DNA of 64,000 bases, taken from positions 1 through 64,000 of the forward strand of contig NZ_LIXM01000009.1 of the NCBI RefSeq assembly GCF_002608565.1, written 5' to 3'. Shown here piece after piece: positions 8,763-18,611 of this stretch. The notes below the pieces were generated by a model. That model made no database searches. It was not told where the DNA came from and saw nothing but the letters and a program-made list of their open reading frames with translations. Each line of letters begins with the position of its first letter. The first letter of the stretch is position 1. Origin of the DNA: Vibrio sp. PID17_43. GTDB taxonomy: Bacteria; Pseudomonadota; Gammaproteobacteria; Enterobacterales; Vibrionaceae. A program made the translations under genes and the position numbers.

Positions 8763-10778
8763 ATGAAGCTGAACCCTAGACAAGACGAAGCCGTTAAGTA
8801 CGTATCAGGCCCATGCTTGGTACTTGCAGGGGCTGGTTCGGGTAAAACTCGTGTAATTACCAATAAAATCGCTTATTTGGTTCAGCAGTGTGGTTACAAG
8901 GCTCGTAATATCGCAGCAGTCACCTTTACCAACAAAGCCGCGCGTGAGATGAAAGAGCGTGTTGGTCAAACATTAGGTAAAGCGGAAGCGAAAGGGTTAA
9001 TGGTTTCGACCTTTCACACTTTAGGTCTTAATATCATCAAGCGTGAATACAAAGCGCTTGGGCTAAAGTCGGGTTTCTCGTTATTTGATGACCAAGACCA
9101 GTTAGCATTGCTAAAAGAACTGACAGAAAAGCAGTTGGATGGAGACAAAGACTTGTTACGTCAATTGCTAAGCTGTATTTCTAATTGGAAGAACGACATG
9201 TTGTCGCCAGAGCAAGCTAAAGCGCAGGCAAAAGGTGAGCAGCAACAGTTATTTGCTTTCTGCTTTGAGATGTACCAAAAGCAGATGAAGGCTTATAACG
9301 CGCTCGACTTTGATGACTTGATACTGATGCCAGTATTATTGCTGCGAAATCATGAAGAAGTGCGCCAGCGTTGGCAGAGTCGTATTCGCTACCTGTTGGT
9401 GGATGAATACCAAGATACTAATACCAGTCAGTATGAATTGGTAAGATTGATTGTGGGTGAGCGAGGGCGTTTGACTGTCGTTGGTGATGATGACCAGTCT
9501 ATCTACTCGTGGCGTGGGGCGAAGCCGCAAAATTTGGTGCTGCTTGGTGAAGATTACCCAAATCTGCGTTTGATTAAGCTAGAGCAGAACTATCGCTCGA
9601 CGAGCCGTATTTTGCGTGCGGCAAATATCTTGATCGCCAATAACCCACACGTATATGAAAAATCTCTGTTCTCAGAAATTCCAGACGGTGAAAAACTCAA
9701 GGTACTATTGGCGAAAAATGAAGAGCATGAAGCCGAGCGTGTCACCGGAGAGTTGATTGCACACCGATTCCTGAATCGTACTGAGTATAAAAATTACGCG
9801 GTGTTATACCGAGGGAATCATCAGTCACGTTTGATTGAAAAGTCACTGATGCAGAACCGAGTGCCATACAAGCTGTCTGGTGGTACGTCTTTCTTTGCCC
9901 GTTCAGAAATCAAAGATATCATGGCTTATCTGCGAGTACTGGTGAACCCTGATGATGACAATGCCTTTCTACGTATTGTGAACACACCTAGACGTGAAAT
10001 TGGCCCTGTTACTTTAGAAAAACTAGGCAGTTACGCCAACATGCGCGGTAAGAGTCTGTTTGAAGTCAGTTTTGAAATGGGGCTTGAGCAGCACCTTACT
10101 GGTCGTGGATTGGAAAACCTGCGCCGCTTTACTCACTGGTTAGTAGCGATCGCTGATCAAGCTGAGCGAGGTGACACCGTTGAAGCCGTGCGTTCGCTGG
10201 TTCGAGATATTCACTACGAAGACTGGTTGTATGAAACTTCTGCCAGCCCAAAAGCGGCGGAGATGCGAATGAAGAACGTATCGGAGCTTTACTCTTGGAT
10301 CGTGTCGGACCTCGAGGGGGATAACTACGATCAGGAAGAAAAAACGCTAAAAGAAGTGGTTCAGCGGTTAACTCTACGCGACATGATGGAGCGTGGTGAG
10401 GAAGATGAAGACAGCGACGCGGTGCAGCTAATGACGCTTCATGCATCAAAAGGTCTAGAGTTCCCGTTTGTATACTTGATCGGTTCGGAAGAAGGGATAT
10501 TGCCGCACCAAACCAGTATTGATGAAGACAACGTCGAAGAAGAGCGTCGCTTGATGTACGTCGGTATTACACGTGCGCAGCGCGAGCTGACTTTTACGAT
10601 GTGTAAAGAGCGTCGACAGTTTGGTGAATTGATTAAACCGACCCAAAGCCGTTTTTTGGATGAGTTACCATTTGATGATGTGGAATGGGAAATCAACAAA
10701 AAGCCAGTCTCCCAAGAAGAGCGCATGGCGAAAGGACAAGCACATATCGCCAATTTACGTTCAATGTTTAAGAAATAG
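8763..10778 (+). CDS. rep: Rep, ATP-dependent 3'-5' DNA helicase
   Basis: Superfamily 1A helicase of 671 residues (E. coli Rep has 673) that clears proteins and restarts forks during replication. Visible motifs: Q motif [14 protein letters not shown], Walker [12 protein letters not shown] (about residue 22), [14 protein letters not shown] (Ia), LVDEYQDTN (motif II), [15 protein letters not shown] (III), EQNYRST (IV), [13 protein letters not shown] (V) and [11 protein letters not shown] (VI). The ATG at 8763 aligns with the family start and has GAGAA upstream, so an in-frame ATG 75 nt earlier is rejected. A shared terminator separates it from the convergent cytochrome gene. Confidence 0.97.
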   Translation: MKLNPRQDEAVKYVSGPCLVLAGAGSGKTRVITNKIAYLVQQCGYKARNIAAVTFTNKAAREMKERVGQTLGKAEAKGLMVSTFHTLGLNIIKREYKALGLKSGFSLFDDQDQLALLKELTEKQLDGDKDLLRQLLSCISNWKNDMLSPEQAKAQAKGEQQQLFAFCFEMYQKQMKAYNALDFDDLILMPVLLLRNHEEVRQRWQSRIRYLLVDEYQDTNTSQYELVRLIVGERGRLTVVGDDDQSIYSWRGAKPQNLVLLGEDYPNLRLIKLEQNYRSTSRILRAANILIANNPHVYEKSLFSEIPDGEKLKVLLAKNEEHEAERVTGELIAHRFLNRTEYKNYAVLYRGNHQSRLIEKSLMQNRVPYKLSGGTSFFARSEIKDIMAYLRVLVNPDDDNAFLRIVNTPRREIGPVTLEKLGSYANMRGKSLFEVSFEMGLEQHLTGRGLENLRRFTHWLVAIADQAERGDTVEAVRSLVRDIHYEDWLYETSASPKAAEMRMKNVSELYSWIVSDLEGDNYDQEEKTLKEVVQRLTLRDMMERGEEDEDSDAVQLMTLHASKGLEFPFVYLIGSEEGILPHQTSIDEDNVEEERRLMYVGITRAQRELTFTMCKERRQFGELIKPTQSRFLDELPFDDVEWEINKKPVSQEERMAKGQAHIANLRSMFKK

Positions 10779-10806
10779 CGTTATCGTCGATGACGGCACA
10801 AAACAA

Positions 10807-10834
10807 AAAGGCTTGCCATTTGGCAAGCCTTTCT
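10807..10834. terminator. Terminator between convergent rep and cytochrome c5
   Basis: An 11-bp stem (aaaggcttgcc / ggcaagccttt) with T and A runs on either side. It could act in both directions. Confidence 0.8.
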
Positions 10835-10851
10835 CATTTCTAAATGATGGT

Positions 10852-11265
10852 TTATAGGTCTTTGATCATGTGGTCGATGGCTGCAATGATTTCATCATCA
10901 GAACAGTCCATACAGGAGCCTTTTGCTGGCATTGCGTTGAAGCCTTGAATCGCGTGATCGGTCATTACATCTTTGCCTTGAGCAATACGTGGAGCCCAAT
11001 CAGCAGCATCGCCAGTTTTTGGTGCGCCACTCACACCAGAAGCGTGACAAGCAATACAGAACGTGCCGTAAACAGAAGCGCCATCGCGTGGTCCTGTTGG
11101 CTCTGCTTTTACAGGCTCTGCACCAGCTAGATACACATCACCGACAGGTTTGATGCGCTCTGCGATCGCATCGTATTCAGTTTGGCTGATGTCAGAAGCT
11201 AAAGCTGCCGTAGAAAAAGTTAAGGCAGCGAACAAAACGCTAATCATTCGTCGAGACATATCCAT
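10852..11265 (-). CDS. Cytochrome c5 family protein (periplasmic)
   Basis: A small exported c-type cytochrome of about 138 residues. A signal peptide (MISVLFAALTFSTAALAS) is followed by one haem-attachment motif, CIACH. Near the C-terminus MPAKGSCMDCSDDE carries the axial methionine region and the extra cysteine pair typical of cytochrome c5. It probably carries electrons in the periplasm to a terminal oxidase or reductase. Starts at 11274, 11265 and 11259 are all possible. GAAGTGGG lies 4 nt before the ATG at 11265 and 10 nt before the one at 11259, so I list 11265 without certainty. Confidence 0.88.
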   Translation of the reverse strand: MDMSRRMISVLFAALTFSTAALASDISQTEYDAIAERIKPVGDVYLAGAEPVKAEPTGPRDGASVYGTFCIACHASGVSGAPKTGDAADWAPRIAQGKDVMTDHAIQGFNAMPAKGSCMDCSDDEIIAAIDHMIKDL

Positions 11266-11606
11266 TAAACCCACTTCACATTCCCGAGGTAAGTGACTTA
11301 CCTATTTATATAGTTAGAGTATTGAAACCAGTTCGAAAAAATATTTGAAAAAAATTTTATCGAGTGGCGTAAATTGATTAAACAACAACGTTGCGACTGT
11401 TAAATCGATGTAAATGATGGGTGATTATATCCCGATAAGTTGTTGCAATAAACCACAAGTTATCCACGACAGGGCGTGAATCACACCAAAAAGCCAGTTT
11501 TAAGGTGGCTAACTGTCGAAAAAGAGACCAAACAATAAAAAAAGTAAAAAAAGTACTAGACGCCATAGGATGATATCCGTATTATTCCTCTCCGCCGATA
11601 GGGCAT
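11266..11606. other. Gene-free region upstream of the tRNA cluster
   Basis: About 340 nt between the cytochrome c5 start and tRNA-Arg. It must hold promoters for both, but I see no hexamer pair good enough to name. It contains ttatccacg (11458-11466), one base from a DnaA box, and long A runs (11535-11556). Confidence 0.4.
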
Positions 11607-11683
<77 letters not shown>

Positions 11684-11715
11684 TTCGCCAAAAGGTTATC
11701 GGTAAAAATTTTAGT

Positions 11716-11792
11716 GGTGGCTATAGCTCAGTTGGTAGAGTCCCGGATTGTGATTCCGGTTGTCGCGGGTTCAAATCCCGTTAGCCACCCCA
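11716..11792 (+). tRNA. tRNA-His (GUG), copy 1
   Basis: The cloverleaf has anticodon GTG and the extra 5' G (G-1) facing the discriminator C that is diagnostic of tRNA-His. CCA is encoded. It is identical to the copy at 11990-12066. Confidence 0.96.
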
Positions 11793-11864
11793 TTCTTTCC
11801 TTTTAGGCTAGAATGCGGTAGCATTGCTTCCCTTCTTGATGTTAAATCAAGATAAAACATAAGT

Positions 11865-11941
<77 letters not shown>

Positions 11942-11989
11942 CTATTTAGTTTATGGCTATACTAGAGCGGTAAACGAAACAAATTTGAT

Positions 11990-12066
11990 GGTGGCTATAG
12001 CTCAGTTGGTAGAGTCCCGGATTGTGATTCCGGTTGTCGCGGGTTCAAATCCCGTTAGCCACCCCA
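11990..12066 (+). tRNA. tRNA-His (GUG), copy 2
   Basis: An exact second copy of the tRNA-His at 11716. Together with the following tRNA-Pro it forms the second unit of a tandem His-Pro duplication. Confidence 0.96.
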
Positions 12067-12133
12067 TTATTTAAGGTGACTTCTTTAGTTGAAGTGTCCT
12101 GTTGGATTTGAGAAAATCAAACGAAACATAAGT

Positions 12134-12210
<77 letters not shown>

Positions 12211-12216
12211 TCATTA

Positions 12217-12246
12217 GAAAGCCTGCTTTTTAGCAGGCTTTCGTCG
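12217..12246 (+). terminator. Rho-independent terminator of the tRNA cluster
   Basis: An 11-bp stem (gaaagcctgct / agcaggctttc) with a 4-T loop, directly after the last tRNA-Pro. Confidence 0.85.
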
Positions 12247-12309
12247 TTTTAGAGCTTATTACATCGCTTGGACTGCATTAGTCGGCAATGTATCCATGGA
12301 TTTGAACCC

Positions 12310-12392
12310 AAGTGGGGTTCGCCTGAAGTTAGAATATGGCTCTTCACCGACTACGATTTAAAGCCTCAGTCGAATGACTGGGGCTTTTTTAC
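12310..12392 (+). pseudogene. tRNA-Pro 3' remnant with terminator, copy A
   Basis: ctcttcaccgactac (12339-12353) reproduces the acceptor 3' strand and near-CCA end of the tRNA-Pro genes upstream. The preceding tggggttcg resembles its T arm. The rest of the tRNA is missing. A strong terminator follows (aaagcctcagtc / gactggggcttt, 12360-12387, then T run). It appears to be the tail of a lost tRNA-Pro copy. Confidence 0.6.
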
Positions 12393-12429
12393 ATTTGAAA
12401 TTTAGAATGTTTGGGATCATAGGGGCGTT

Positions 12430-12552
12430 GGCTGGAGCGCCAGCCCGGTGGAGCGCCAGTCCGCAGGGTGCCCTGTCGCCGAAACTCGGACGTGTCGAAT
12501 CCTTTTTTACCGATTACAATTTGAAGCCTCAGTCGAAAGATTGGGGCTTTTT
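12430..12552 (+). pseudogene. tRNA-Pro 3' remnant with terminator, copy B
   Basis: gtgtcgaatccttttttaccg (12492-12512) matches the T arm and acceptor end of tRNA-Pro with several changes. It is followed by ttgaagcctcagtc / gattggggcttttt (12523-12552), a diverged version of the terminator in copy A. A GC-rich segment with a GGCTGG-AGCG-CCAGCC hairpin (12430-12445) precedes it. Copies A and B share the order tRNA tail, short linker, terminator, which points to decay of a formerly longer tandem tRNA array. No gene is seen from 12553 to 12698. Confidence 0.5.
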
Positions 12553-12698
12553 GGCATTTGTCATCTTCAAAAATTGGCACTTAATTTCAAGCTCTCCAGA
12601 AATGTACAGCTCTAGGCGCTTTTGACCACCCATGATCTAAATGCTTTTCGATCTGACAAAAGAAACCCCAGCGCGGTGGCTAGGGTTAATTTAGTTTG

Positions 12699-13424
12699 TT
12701 ATTGAGCAAGGGTTTTTAGGATCTCGTTTAACTCAACCGTTTCTTTCACTTCATAGTTCGGCTTGATATCGGTTGGGTTTGTCGAGCCTGTTGCGTTAAC
12801 CCATACGCTTAGAATACCCATATTGTTGGCGCCAGCGATGTCTGCTAGTAGAGAATCACCGATATGGAGCGCTTCTTCTGGCTTCACGTCAACAAGGTTG
12901 AGTGCTTTATGGAAGATGCTTGCAGCAGGCTTTTCTTCTGGCTCTTCTCCGCCGACGATAATGTGGTCTACCCATTCACTCATTTGAGTTGCTTTGAGTT
13001 TGGGATGCTGGGAGAAGATAGGGCCATTAGTGATCACCACGAGTTTGTAATGCTGGCGAAGATTGTTCAGCATTTCCTTCACACCCGGCAAGAAGGTAAA
13101 TGCCCTCATACGAGCGGAATCAAAATAGTGTTGAGCCTGTTGAGCTTGTGCTGTGTTGATATGAATACCATGCTCTGCCAGAATGGTTTGGATTAGACCA
13201 CAGCGGAACGCATTTTCATCTGGCAGTAACGAAACAAGGTGAGGAAATTCGTTATTTAGCTTTTTATATACGCCTTGTAAGTAGCGTTGTACAAAGGCCT
13301 CGGAATCTATGACCTGTGGGTAAGTTTTCTGGATCCAAGCGGAAAACTCTTGTCCAGCGACTTTGTCGGCTTGAGAAGTGCCACATAAGGTCTCGTCCAT
13401 ATCAAAAAAAATCGCTTTAAGCAC
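12699..13424 (-). CDS. HAD-superfamily phosphatase (YjjG/NANP-like)
   Basis: A soluble haloacid dehalogenase-type hydrolase of about 242 residues. Four motifs are visible: FFDMDET near the N-terminus (nucleophile and acid Asp), VVITNG (motif II), the lysine in EEKPAASIF (III) and HIGDSLLADIAGA (IV). The alpha-helical cap between motifs I and II is of the C1 type, as in nucleotidases and small-metabolite phosphatases. The substrate cannot be told. A GTG at 13424 is preferred as the start because AAGGAG ends 5 nt before it and the first motif then begins within 10 residues. The ATG at 13442 overlaps that ribosome site. Confidence 0.85.
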   Translation of the reverse strand: MLKAIFFDMDETLCGTSQADKVAGQEFSAWIQKTYPQVIDSEAFVQRYLQGVYKKLNNEFPHLVSLLPDENAFRCGLIQTILAEHGIHINTAQAQQAQHYFDSARMRAFTFLPGVKEMLNNLRQHYKLVVITNGPIFSQHPKLKATQMSEWVDHIIVGGEEPEEKPAASIFHKALNLVDVKPEEALHIGDSLLADIAGANNMGILSVWVNATGSTNPTDIKPNYEVKETVELNEILKTLAQ

Positions 13425-14106
13425 AGGGGCTCCTTCATTCACAACTCGAGATGGGATCTTGATTATCCCTTATCCCAATCAAAATAACAGCGTAAAGCGC
13501 GAAATCAGTCTCTCTATTCGCCTGTTTCCGCAAGACTGTGCGATTTATGGTGAGGTTTAAAGTGAGCGCTTTTGTGGGCAACCACTAAACCGCATAAAAC
13601 ACGCATAACTTGGGGGAGGTGAGCGATTTCATTTATTTTGCCGATGTGCTCACGTTTTAGGTTCATGCCGCACGCATGACCTTTAGCTTTTTTTGGTACG
13701 GACTATTTTGCTAGTAACATTTTGTGTCGAATAAATTGCTAGTAAACAGGATCTTGTTTTTCAAATGTTAATTTATCCCTGTGAATAGTATGGATACTGT
13801 TGGATGAGAGGTTGTGTTTAAATTTGGAGCATATTTCTGTTTATTATGGTGCTTGGCGCACAAAAATAGTGCGCAATTAAAATGGTTAAATACTTGTTAA
13901 TGCATTTCTATTCGTTCATTATGCGTGTAATTAATGTTTTTTCGGCGGAATATACTTTAATTGTTGCTTTTTTGTGTGATCTTTGACAAATTGTCACCGC
14001 ATTAAAATTTCAGAGTATTATTCTGAATTTGAACGGATTCATTCAGGTTATAAATGGCGCTAGGTCGCGCGATTTGATACCACAGACAAGGCAGTAGAGG
14101 TCTGAA
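13425..14106. other. AT-rich gene-free region upstream of the peptide transporter operon
   Basis: About 680 nt without a supportable gene. The right part is strongly AT-rich and should contain the promoter of the ABC operon. The clearest element is TTGACA at 13983-13988, overlapping the palindrome TGACAAATTGTCA (13984-13996). A poor -10 (AAAATT) lies 16-17 bp on, and a TATTAT lies near 14016. No repeat or RNA gene was recognised. Confidence 0.4.
13984..13996. promoter_or_regulatory. Palindrome overlapping a TTGACA box upstream of the ABC operon
   Basis: TGACAAATTGTCA is symmetric around its central base and overlaps the only consensus -35 hexamer in the region. It could be an operator for the peptide transporter operon. 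The binding protein is unknown. Confidence 0.35.
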
Positions 14107-15822
14107 ATGTCACTATTAGAGGTGAAAAACCTTCGTATTGAGTACCCATCACGCCACGGTGTCCATGCTGCGGTGAAGTCACTCTCTTTTAATATTGAAA
14201 GGGGTGAGATAGTGGGAGTGGTTGGCGAGTCAGGTGCGGGTAAATCCACCGTTGGTAACGCCGTTATTGATTTGCTAAGCCCTCCAGGTCGCATTGCGAG
14301 TGGTGATGTGTACCTTGATGGCGAAATTATTTCTGGGCTGTCCCCAGAGGCGATGCGCAAGGTTCGTGGCTCGAAGATTGGTTTCATTTTCCAAGACCCA
14401 ATGACCTCTCTTAATCCTCTATTTACGGTTGAGCAGCAGCTAAAAGAGACCATCCACGCCAACATGAAAGTGTCGGATGAAGAGGCATACCAACGTGCGT
14501 TGTCTCTGATGCAGCAAGTTGGGATTCCCCAACCCGAAAACCGCCTAAAACAGTACCCTCACCAGTTCTCAGGTGGTATGCGCCAGCGTGTCGTTATTGC
14601 TATCGCGCTGGCCGGTGAACCTGATCTGATCATCGCCGATGAGCCAACGACAGCACTCGACGTGTCTATCCAAGACCAGATCCTAAACCTTATTCGTGAG
14701 TTGTGTCTCAAGAATAATGTAGGCTGTATGTTGGTCACACACGACATGGGTGTGGTGTCTAACGTCACTGACCGTGTTGCAGTAATGTACCGTGGCGATT
14801 TGGTCGAGTTTGGCCCAACGGCAAAAGTGCTAGGCGATCCGGACCACCCATACACACGTAGTTTGATCTCTGCCGTTCCTCGCTCTGACGCAAAACTCGA
14901 TCGCTTCCCATTGGTAAGTTACATCGAAGATGCGACAGAGATGGAGCCACTAGACATTAAAAATCATTGGCTCGGCCAAAGCCAAGACCAACGTGAGTAC
15001 ACAGGTCCTCTATTGGACGTGAAGAACGTGAATTTGCGATTCGTGACCAAAGATTCGTTGTTTGAAAGCCGCCGCGAGTACGTGCAAGCATCAAACAATG
15101 TCAGCTTTGAAGTGCACGAGGGTGAGACATTTGGTCTAGTGGGGGAGTCTGGTTCTGGTAAATCGACCATTGCACGTGTGATCGCGGGCTTGTATGAGCC
15201 AAACTCTGGTCAAGTGAGTTTCGAAGGCATCGACCTTACGGCGCTGAAATCGGAAAAAGCACGCCGCCCACTGCGTCGTCAGATGCAGATGGTGTTCCAG
15301 AACCCATACACATCAATGAACCCGCGTATGAAGATTTTTGACATCATCGCGGAGCCAATTCGTTTCCATAAGCTTACTAAGAATGAAGCGGAAACGCGCC
15401 GAATTGTGAATGACCTGCTCGATCATGTCGGTTTGGGCAAAATGGCTGGCGTGAAGTACCCACATGAATTTTCCGGTGGTCAGCGCCAGCGTATCTCGAT
15501 TGCGCGCGCACTGGCGACCCGTCCTCGACTGCTGATTTGTGACGAACCGACATCAGCGTTGGATGTATCGGTACAGGCACAAATCCTGAATTTACTGAAA
15601 GATCTGCAAAGTGAACTGAACCTCACCATGCTGTTTATTAGTCACGATTTGCCGGTTATTCGTCAGATGTGTGATCGAGTAGGTGTTATGCAGATGGGCA
15701 CGCTATTGGAAGTCGCACCCACTGAGCAATTGTTTACTGCTCCTCAGCATGAATACAGTAAGAAATTGATTTCTCTGATGCCTGAATTCACAGGTTTGAG
15801 AGAAGAAATCAAAATGGCATAA
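14107..15822 (+). CDS. Peptide/nickel-type ABC importer, fused double ATPase
   Basis: A 571-residue protein with two complete ABC ATPase domains in one chain. Such domains are separate in the DppD/DppF and OppD/OppF systems and fused in GsiA- or YejF-like proteins. Domain 1 has GESGAGKST (about 38-46), FSGGMRQRV and LIIADEP. Domain 2 has GESGSGKST (about 345-353), FSGGQRQRI and LLICDEP. A C-terminal oligopeptide-type tail (HPYTRSL) follows each domain. It powers uptake through the two permeases encoded downstream. It is unusual in being the first gene of its operon, before the binding protein. Confidence 0.92.
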   Translation: MSLLEVKNLRIEYPSRHGVHAAVKSLSFNIERGEIVGVVGESGAGKSTVGNAVIDLLSPPGRIASGDVYLDGEIISGLSPEAMRKVRGSKIGFIFQDPMTSLNPLFTVEQQLKETIHANMKVSDEEAYQRALSLMQQVGIPQPENRLKQYPHQFSGGMRQRVVIAIALAGEPDLIIADEPTTALDVSIQDQILNLIRELCLKNNVGCMLVTHDMGVVSNVTDRVAVMYRGDLVEFGPTAKVLGDPDHPYTRSLISAVPRSDAKLDRFPLVSYIEDATEMEPLDIKNHWLGQSQDQREYTGPLLDVKNVNLRFVTKDSLFESRREYVQASNNVSFEVHEGETFGLVGESGSGKSTIARVIAGLYEPNSGQVSFEGIDLTALKSEKARRPLRRQMQMVFQNPYTSMNPRMKIFDIIAEPIRFHKLTKNEAETRRIVNDLLDHVGLGKMAGVKYPHEFSGGQRQRISIARALATRPRLLICDEPTSALDVSVQAQILNLLKDLQSELNLTMLFISHDLPVIRQMCDRVGVMQMGTLLEVAPTEQLFTAPQHEYSKKLISLMPEFTGLREEIKMA

Positions 15823-15930
15823 ACCAAGTTTTTCGCTTGGCGGACCATCAAGGTCAACAAACCTCAGTCATAGCAAAGACGCAAACACAACAACAAGGGA
15901 TCCGGATCCCCGCATGAAGGAGTTATGCAA

Positions 15931-17484
15931 ATGAAAACCATGAAAAGCAAATTAGCAGTGGCGCTAATGGCAGCAGGCCTAAGCTTTAATGCGATGGCAG
16001 CAGATATCAAAGTGGGCTACGCCGCTGACCCAGTATCGCTAGACCCGCATGAGCAGCTTTCTGGTGGCACACTGCAAATGTCACACATGGTATTTGACCC
16101 TCTCGTTCGTTTCACTCAAGAAATGGACTTTGAGCCTCGACTAGCAGAGAGCTGGGAGCGCGTTAACGACACAACGGTTCGCTTTAAGCTACGTGAAGGC
16201 GTAAAGTTTCATTCTGGTAATGACTTAACGGCTGACGATGTGGTGTGGACTTTCGAGCGTCTACAAAGCTCTCCAGACTTTAAAGCTATCTTTGACCCAT
16301 ACGAGAAAATCATCAAGGTAGATGATTACACGTTCGATCTAGTGACCAAGGGGCCATACCCGCTAGTGCTACAAACGGCAACGTACATCTTCCCAATGGA
16401 CAGCAAGTTCTACTCAGGTCAGACAGCTGACGGCAAAGACAAGTCTGAGCTCGTGAAGCACGGTAACTCATTTGCATCGACCAATGTTTCTGGTACGGGA
16501 CCATTCATTGTGACGTCTCGTGAGCAGGGCGTAAAAGTGGAATTCGAACGTTTCAAAGATTACTGGGACAAAGAATCGAAAGGTAACGTTGATAAGCTAA
16601 CGTTAGTACCGATCAAAGAAGACGCAACGCGCGTAGCCGCACTACTTTCTGGCGGTGTTGATATGATTCACCCAGTAGCGCCAAACGATCACAAGCGTGT
16701 GAAAGACGCAGAAGGCATCGACCTAGTCACGCTACCAGGTACGCGTATTATCACGTTCCAAATGAACCAAAACAGTAACGAAGCACTGAAAGATGTGCGC
16801 GTTCGTCAGGCGATTGTTCACGCCATTAATAACGAAGGTATCGTGAAGAAAATCATGAAAGGCTTCGCAACGGCGGCTGGTCAACAAAGTCCAGTAGGTT
16901 ACGTAGGTCACGATGACAAATTGGTTCCTCGCTACGATCTGAAAAAAGCAAAACAGCTGATGAAAGAAGCGGGTTACGAGGACGGCTTTACGCTGACCAT
17001 GATGGCACCAAACAACCGTTACGTGAATGATGCAAAAGTGGCACAAGCGGCAGCAGCAATGCTGTCTAAGATCGGCATCAAGGTTGATTTGAAGACCATG
17101 CCTAAAGCGCAATACTGGCCAGAGTTTGATAAGTGTGCGGCTGACATGTTGATGATCGGTTGGCACTCCGATACGGAAGATTCAGCGAACTTCAACGAGT
17201 TCCTAACCATGACTCGCAACGAAGAAACAGGCCGTGGTCAGTACAACTGTGGTTACTACTCAAACCCAGAAATGGACAAAATCGTTGAAGCCGCGAACGT
17301 AGAAACGGACCCAGCGAAGCGTGCAGAGATGCTGAAAGGTGTTGAAGCGACATTATACAACGACGCCGCATTCGTACCGCTACACTGGCAAAGTGAAGCG
17401 TGGGGCGCAAAGTCTAACGTGAAAGCCGCAGACATCGTGAACCCAATGGTAATGCCTTACTTCGGTGACCTAGTGGTTGAGTAA
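15931..17484 (+). CDS. ABC importer periplasmic peptide-binding protein (SBP family 5)
   Basis: A 517-residue extracytoplasmic solute-binding protein of the DppA/OppA family. The signal peptide (KSKLAVALMAAGLSFNAMA) is followed by the family opening DIKVGYAADPVSLDPHEQ and the conserved LAESWERVNDTTVRFKLREG, DVVWTFERL and VRQAIVHAINNEGIVKK segments. The ligand is probably a short peptide or similar compound and cannot be specified. Two in-frame ATGs (15925 and 15931) are possible. GAAGGAG lies only 2 nt before the first and about 8 nt before the second, so the second is used. Two hairpins separate it from the permease genes. Confidence 0.92.
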   Translation: MKTMKSKLAVALMAAGLSFNAMAADIKVGYAADPVSLDPHEQLSGGTLQMSHMVFDPLVRFTQEMDFEPRLAESWERVNDTTVRFKLREGVKFHSGNDLTADDVVWTFERLQSSPDFKAIFDPYEKIIKVDDYTFDLVTKGPYPLVLQTATYIFPMDSKFYSGQTADGKDKSELVKHGNSFASTNVSGTGPFIVTSREQGVKVEFERFKDYWDKESKGNVDKLTLVPIKEDATRVAALLSGGVDMIHPVAPNDHKRVKDAEGIDLVTLPGTRIITFQMNQNSNEALKDVRVRQAIVHAINNEGIVKKIMKGFATAAGQQSPVGYVGHDDKLVPRYDLKKAKQLMKEAGYEDGFTLTMMAPNNRYVNDAKVAQAAAAMLSKIGIKVDLKTMPKAQYWPEFDKCAADMLMIGWHSDTEDSANFNEFLTMTRNEETGRGQYNCGYYSNPEMDKIVEAANVETDPAKRAEMLKGVEATLYNDAAFVPLHWQSEAWGAKSNVKAADIVNPMVMPYFGDLVVE

Positions 17485-17500
17485 TCACGGTTGGTCGCTT

Positions 17501-17578
17501 TTGAGGAGGGAGGGATGATGTCCCTCCTCAACTTAAAGCACTCGGCTCAGTTTTGTTTCAGTCGGACTGAGTTTTTTT
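17501..17578 (+). terminator. Two intercistronic hairpins between binding protein and permease genes
   Basis: The first hairpin is a perfect 11-bp stem (17501-17511 with 17521-17531). The second pairs CTCAGT (17546-17551) with ACTGAG (17566-17571) and is followed by eight Ts. The pair could act as a partial terminator or 3' stabiliser, giving more binding protein than permease, which is typical for ABC importers. Confidence 0.65.
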
Positions 17579-17631
17579 TAGACTGAATTTTCTCTCTGAA
17601 TAGAGATCTATGGATAGTTAAGGGGCAAGGA

Positions 17632-18609
17632 ATGTTTTCGTTTCTGGTCAAGCGCCTGTTTCAGGCACTGATAGTGATGTTTGTGATCAGTTTGGTGGCG
17701 TTTGCCATTCAGGATAACCTGGGTGACCCGCTGCGTGAGCTTGTAGGTCAATCGGTTTCAGAAGCGGAGCGTCAAGCGCTGCGTGACGAACTGGGCCTGA
17801 ACGATCCCTTTATCACAAAGTACACTCGCTTTGTGGGCAATGCGCTACAAGGTGACTTAGGTACATCTTACTTTTTCAAACGACCTGCGGTTGAGGTGAT
17901 CCTCGATAAGCTGGTCGCAACGCTTGAGCTCGTGTTTGGTGCGACGCTCATTATTATTCTTCTCTCGATTCCTCTTGGGGTGTATTCCGCGATTCATCCG
18001 AAGAGCATTTTTACCAAATTTGTCATGGCGATGAGTAGTGTTGGTATCTCGATTCCGGTTTTCTTAACCGCGATCATGCTGATGTACGTCTTCTCTATTG
18101 AGCTGGGCTGGCTACCGTCCTACGGGCGAGGAGAAACCGCGAATGTCTTCGGCTGGGAATCCGGCTTCTTCACCATTGATGGTCTCAAACACTTAATTCT
18201 GCCGTGTGTGGCACTAGCGTCTATCATGCTACCGCTGTTTATCCGCTTGGTTCGATCTGAAATGCTGGAAGTACTCAGCTCGGAATACATCAAGTTCGCT
18301 AAAGCAAAAGGTTTGAACTTAAATAAAATTTATTACCAACATGCACTTAAAAACACCATGCTACCAGTACTGACGGTCGGTGGCGTGCAGATTGGTACTA
18401 TGGTGGCTTACACCATTCTTACTGAAACCGTGTTCCAATGGCCGGGTACGGGTTTCCTTTTCCTTGAGGCAATCAACCGTGTCGATACACCGTTGATCAC
18501 TGCCTACGTTATCTTTGTTGGTCTGATCTTCGTGGTAACCAATACCATCGTTGACTTGCTGTACGGCATCATCAACCCAACTGTGAATCTAACTGGAAAA
18601 GGAGCTTAA
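17632..18609 (+). CDS. ABC importer permease, DppB/OppB type
   Basis: A 325-residue inner-membrane permease with six predicted helices. The first is MFSFLVKRLFQALIVMFVIS, and the family's periplasmic insert (DNLGDPLRELVGQSVSEAER) follows it. The EAA loop coupling to the ATPase is seen in EYIKFAKAKGLNLNKIYYQH. It pairs with the DppC-type permease that starts 2 nt after its stop. Confidence 0.93.
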   Translation: MFSFLVKRLFQALIVMFVISLVAFAIQDNLGDPLRELVGQSVSEAERQALRDELGLNDPFITKYTRFVGNALQGDLGTSYFFKRPAVEVILDKLVATLELVFGATLIIILLSIPLGVYSAIHPKSIFTKFVMAMSSVGISIPVFLTAIMLMYVFSIELGWLPSYGRGETANVFGWESGFFTIDGLKHLILPCVALASIMLPLFIRLVRSEMLEVLSSEYIKFAKAKGLNLNKIYYQHALKNTMLPVLTVGGVQIGTMVAYTILTETVFQWPGTGFLFLEAINRVDTPLITAYVIFVGLIFVVTNTIVDLLYGIINPTVNLTGKGA

Positions 18610-18611
18610 TC

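Noticed and set aside
12374-12625. Open frames on both strands after the tRNA cluster
   Set aside because: They run across the tRNA-Pro remnants and two terminators; the translations resemble nothing and lack ribosome sites.
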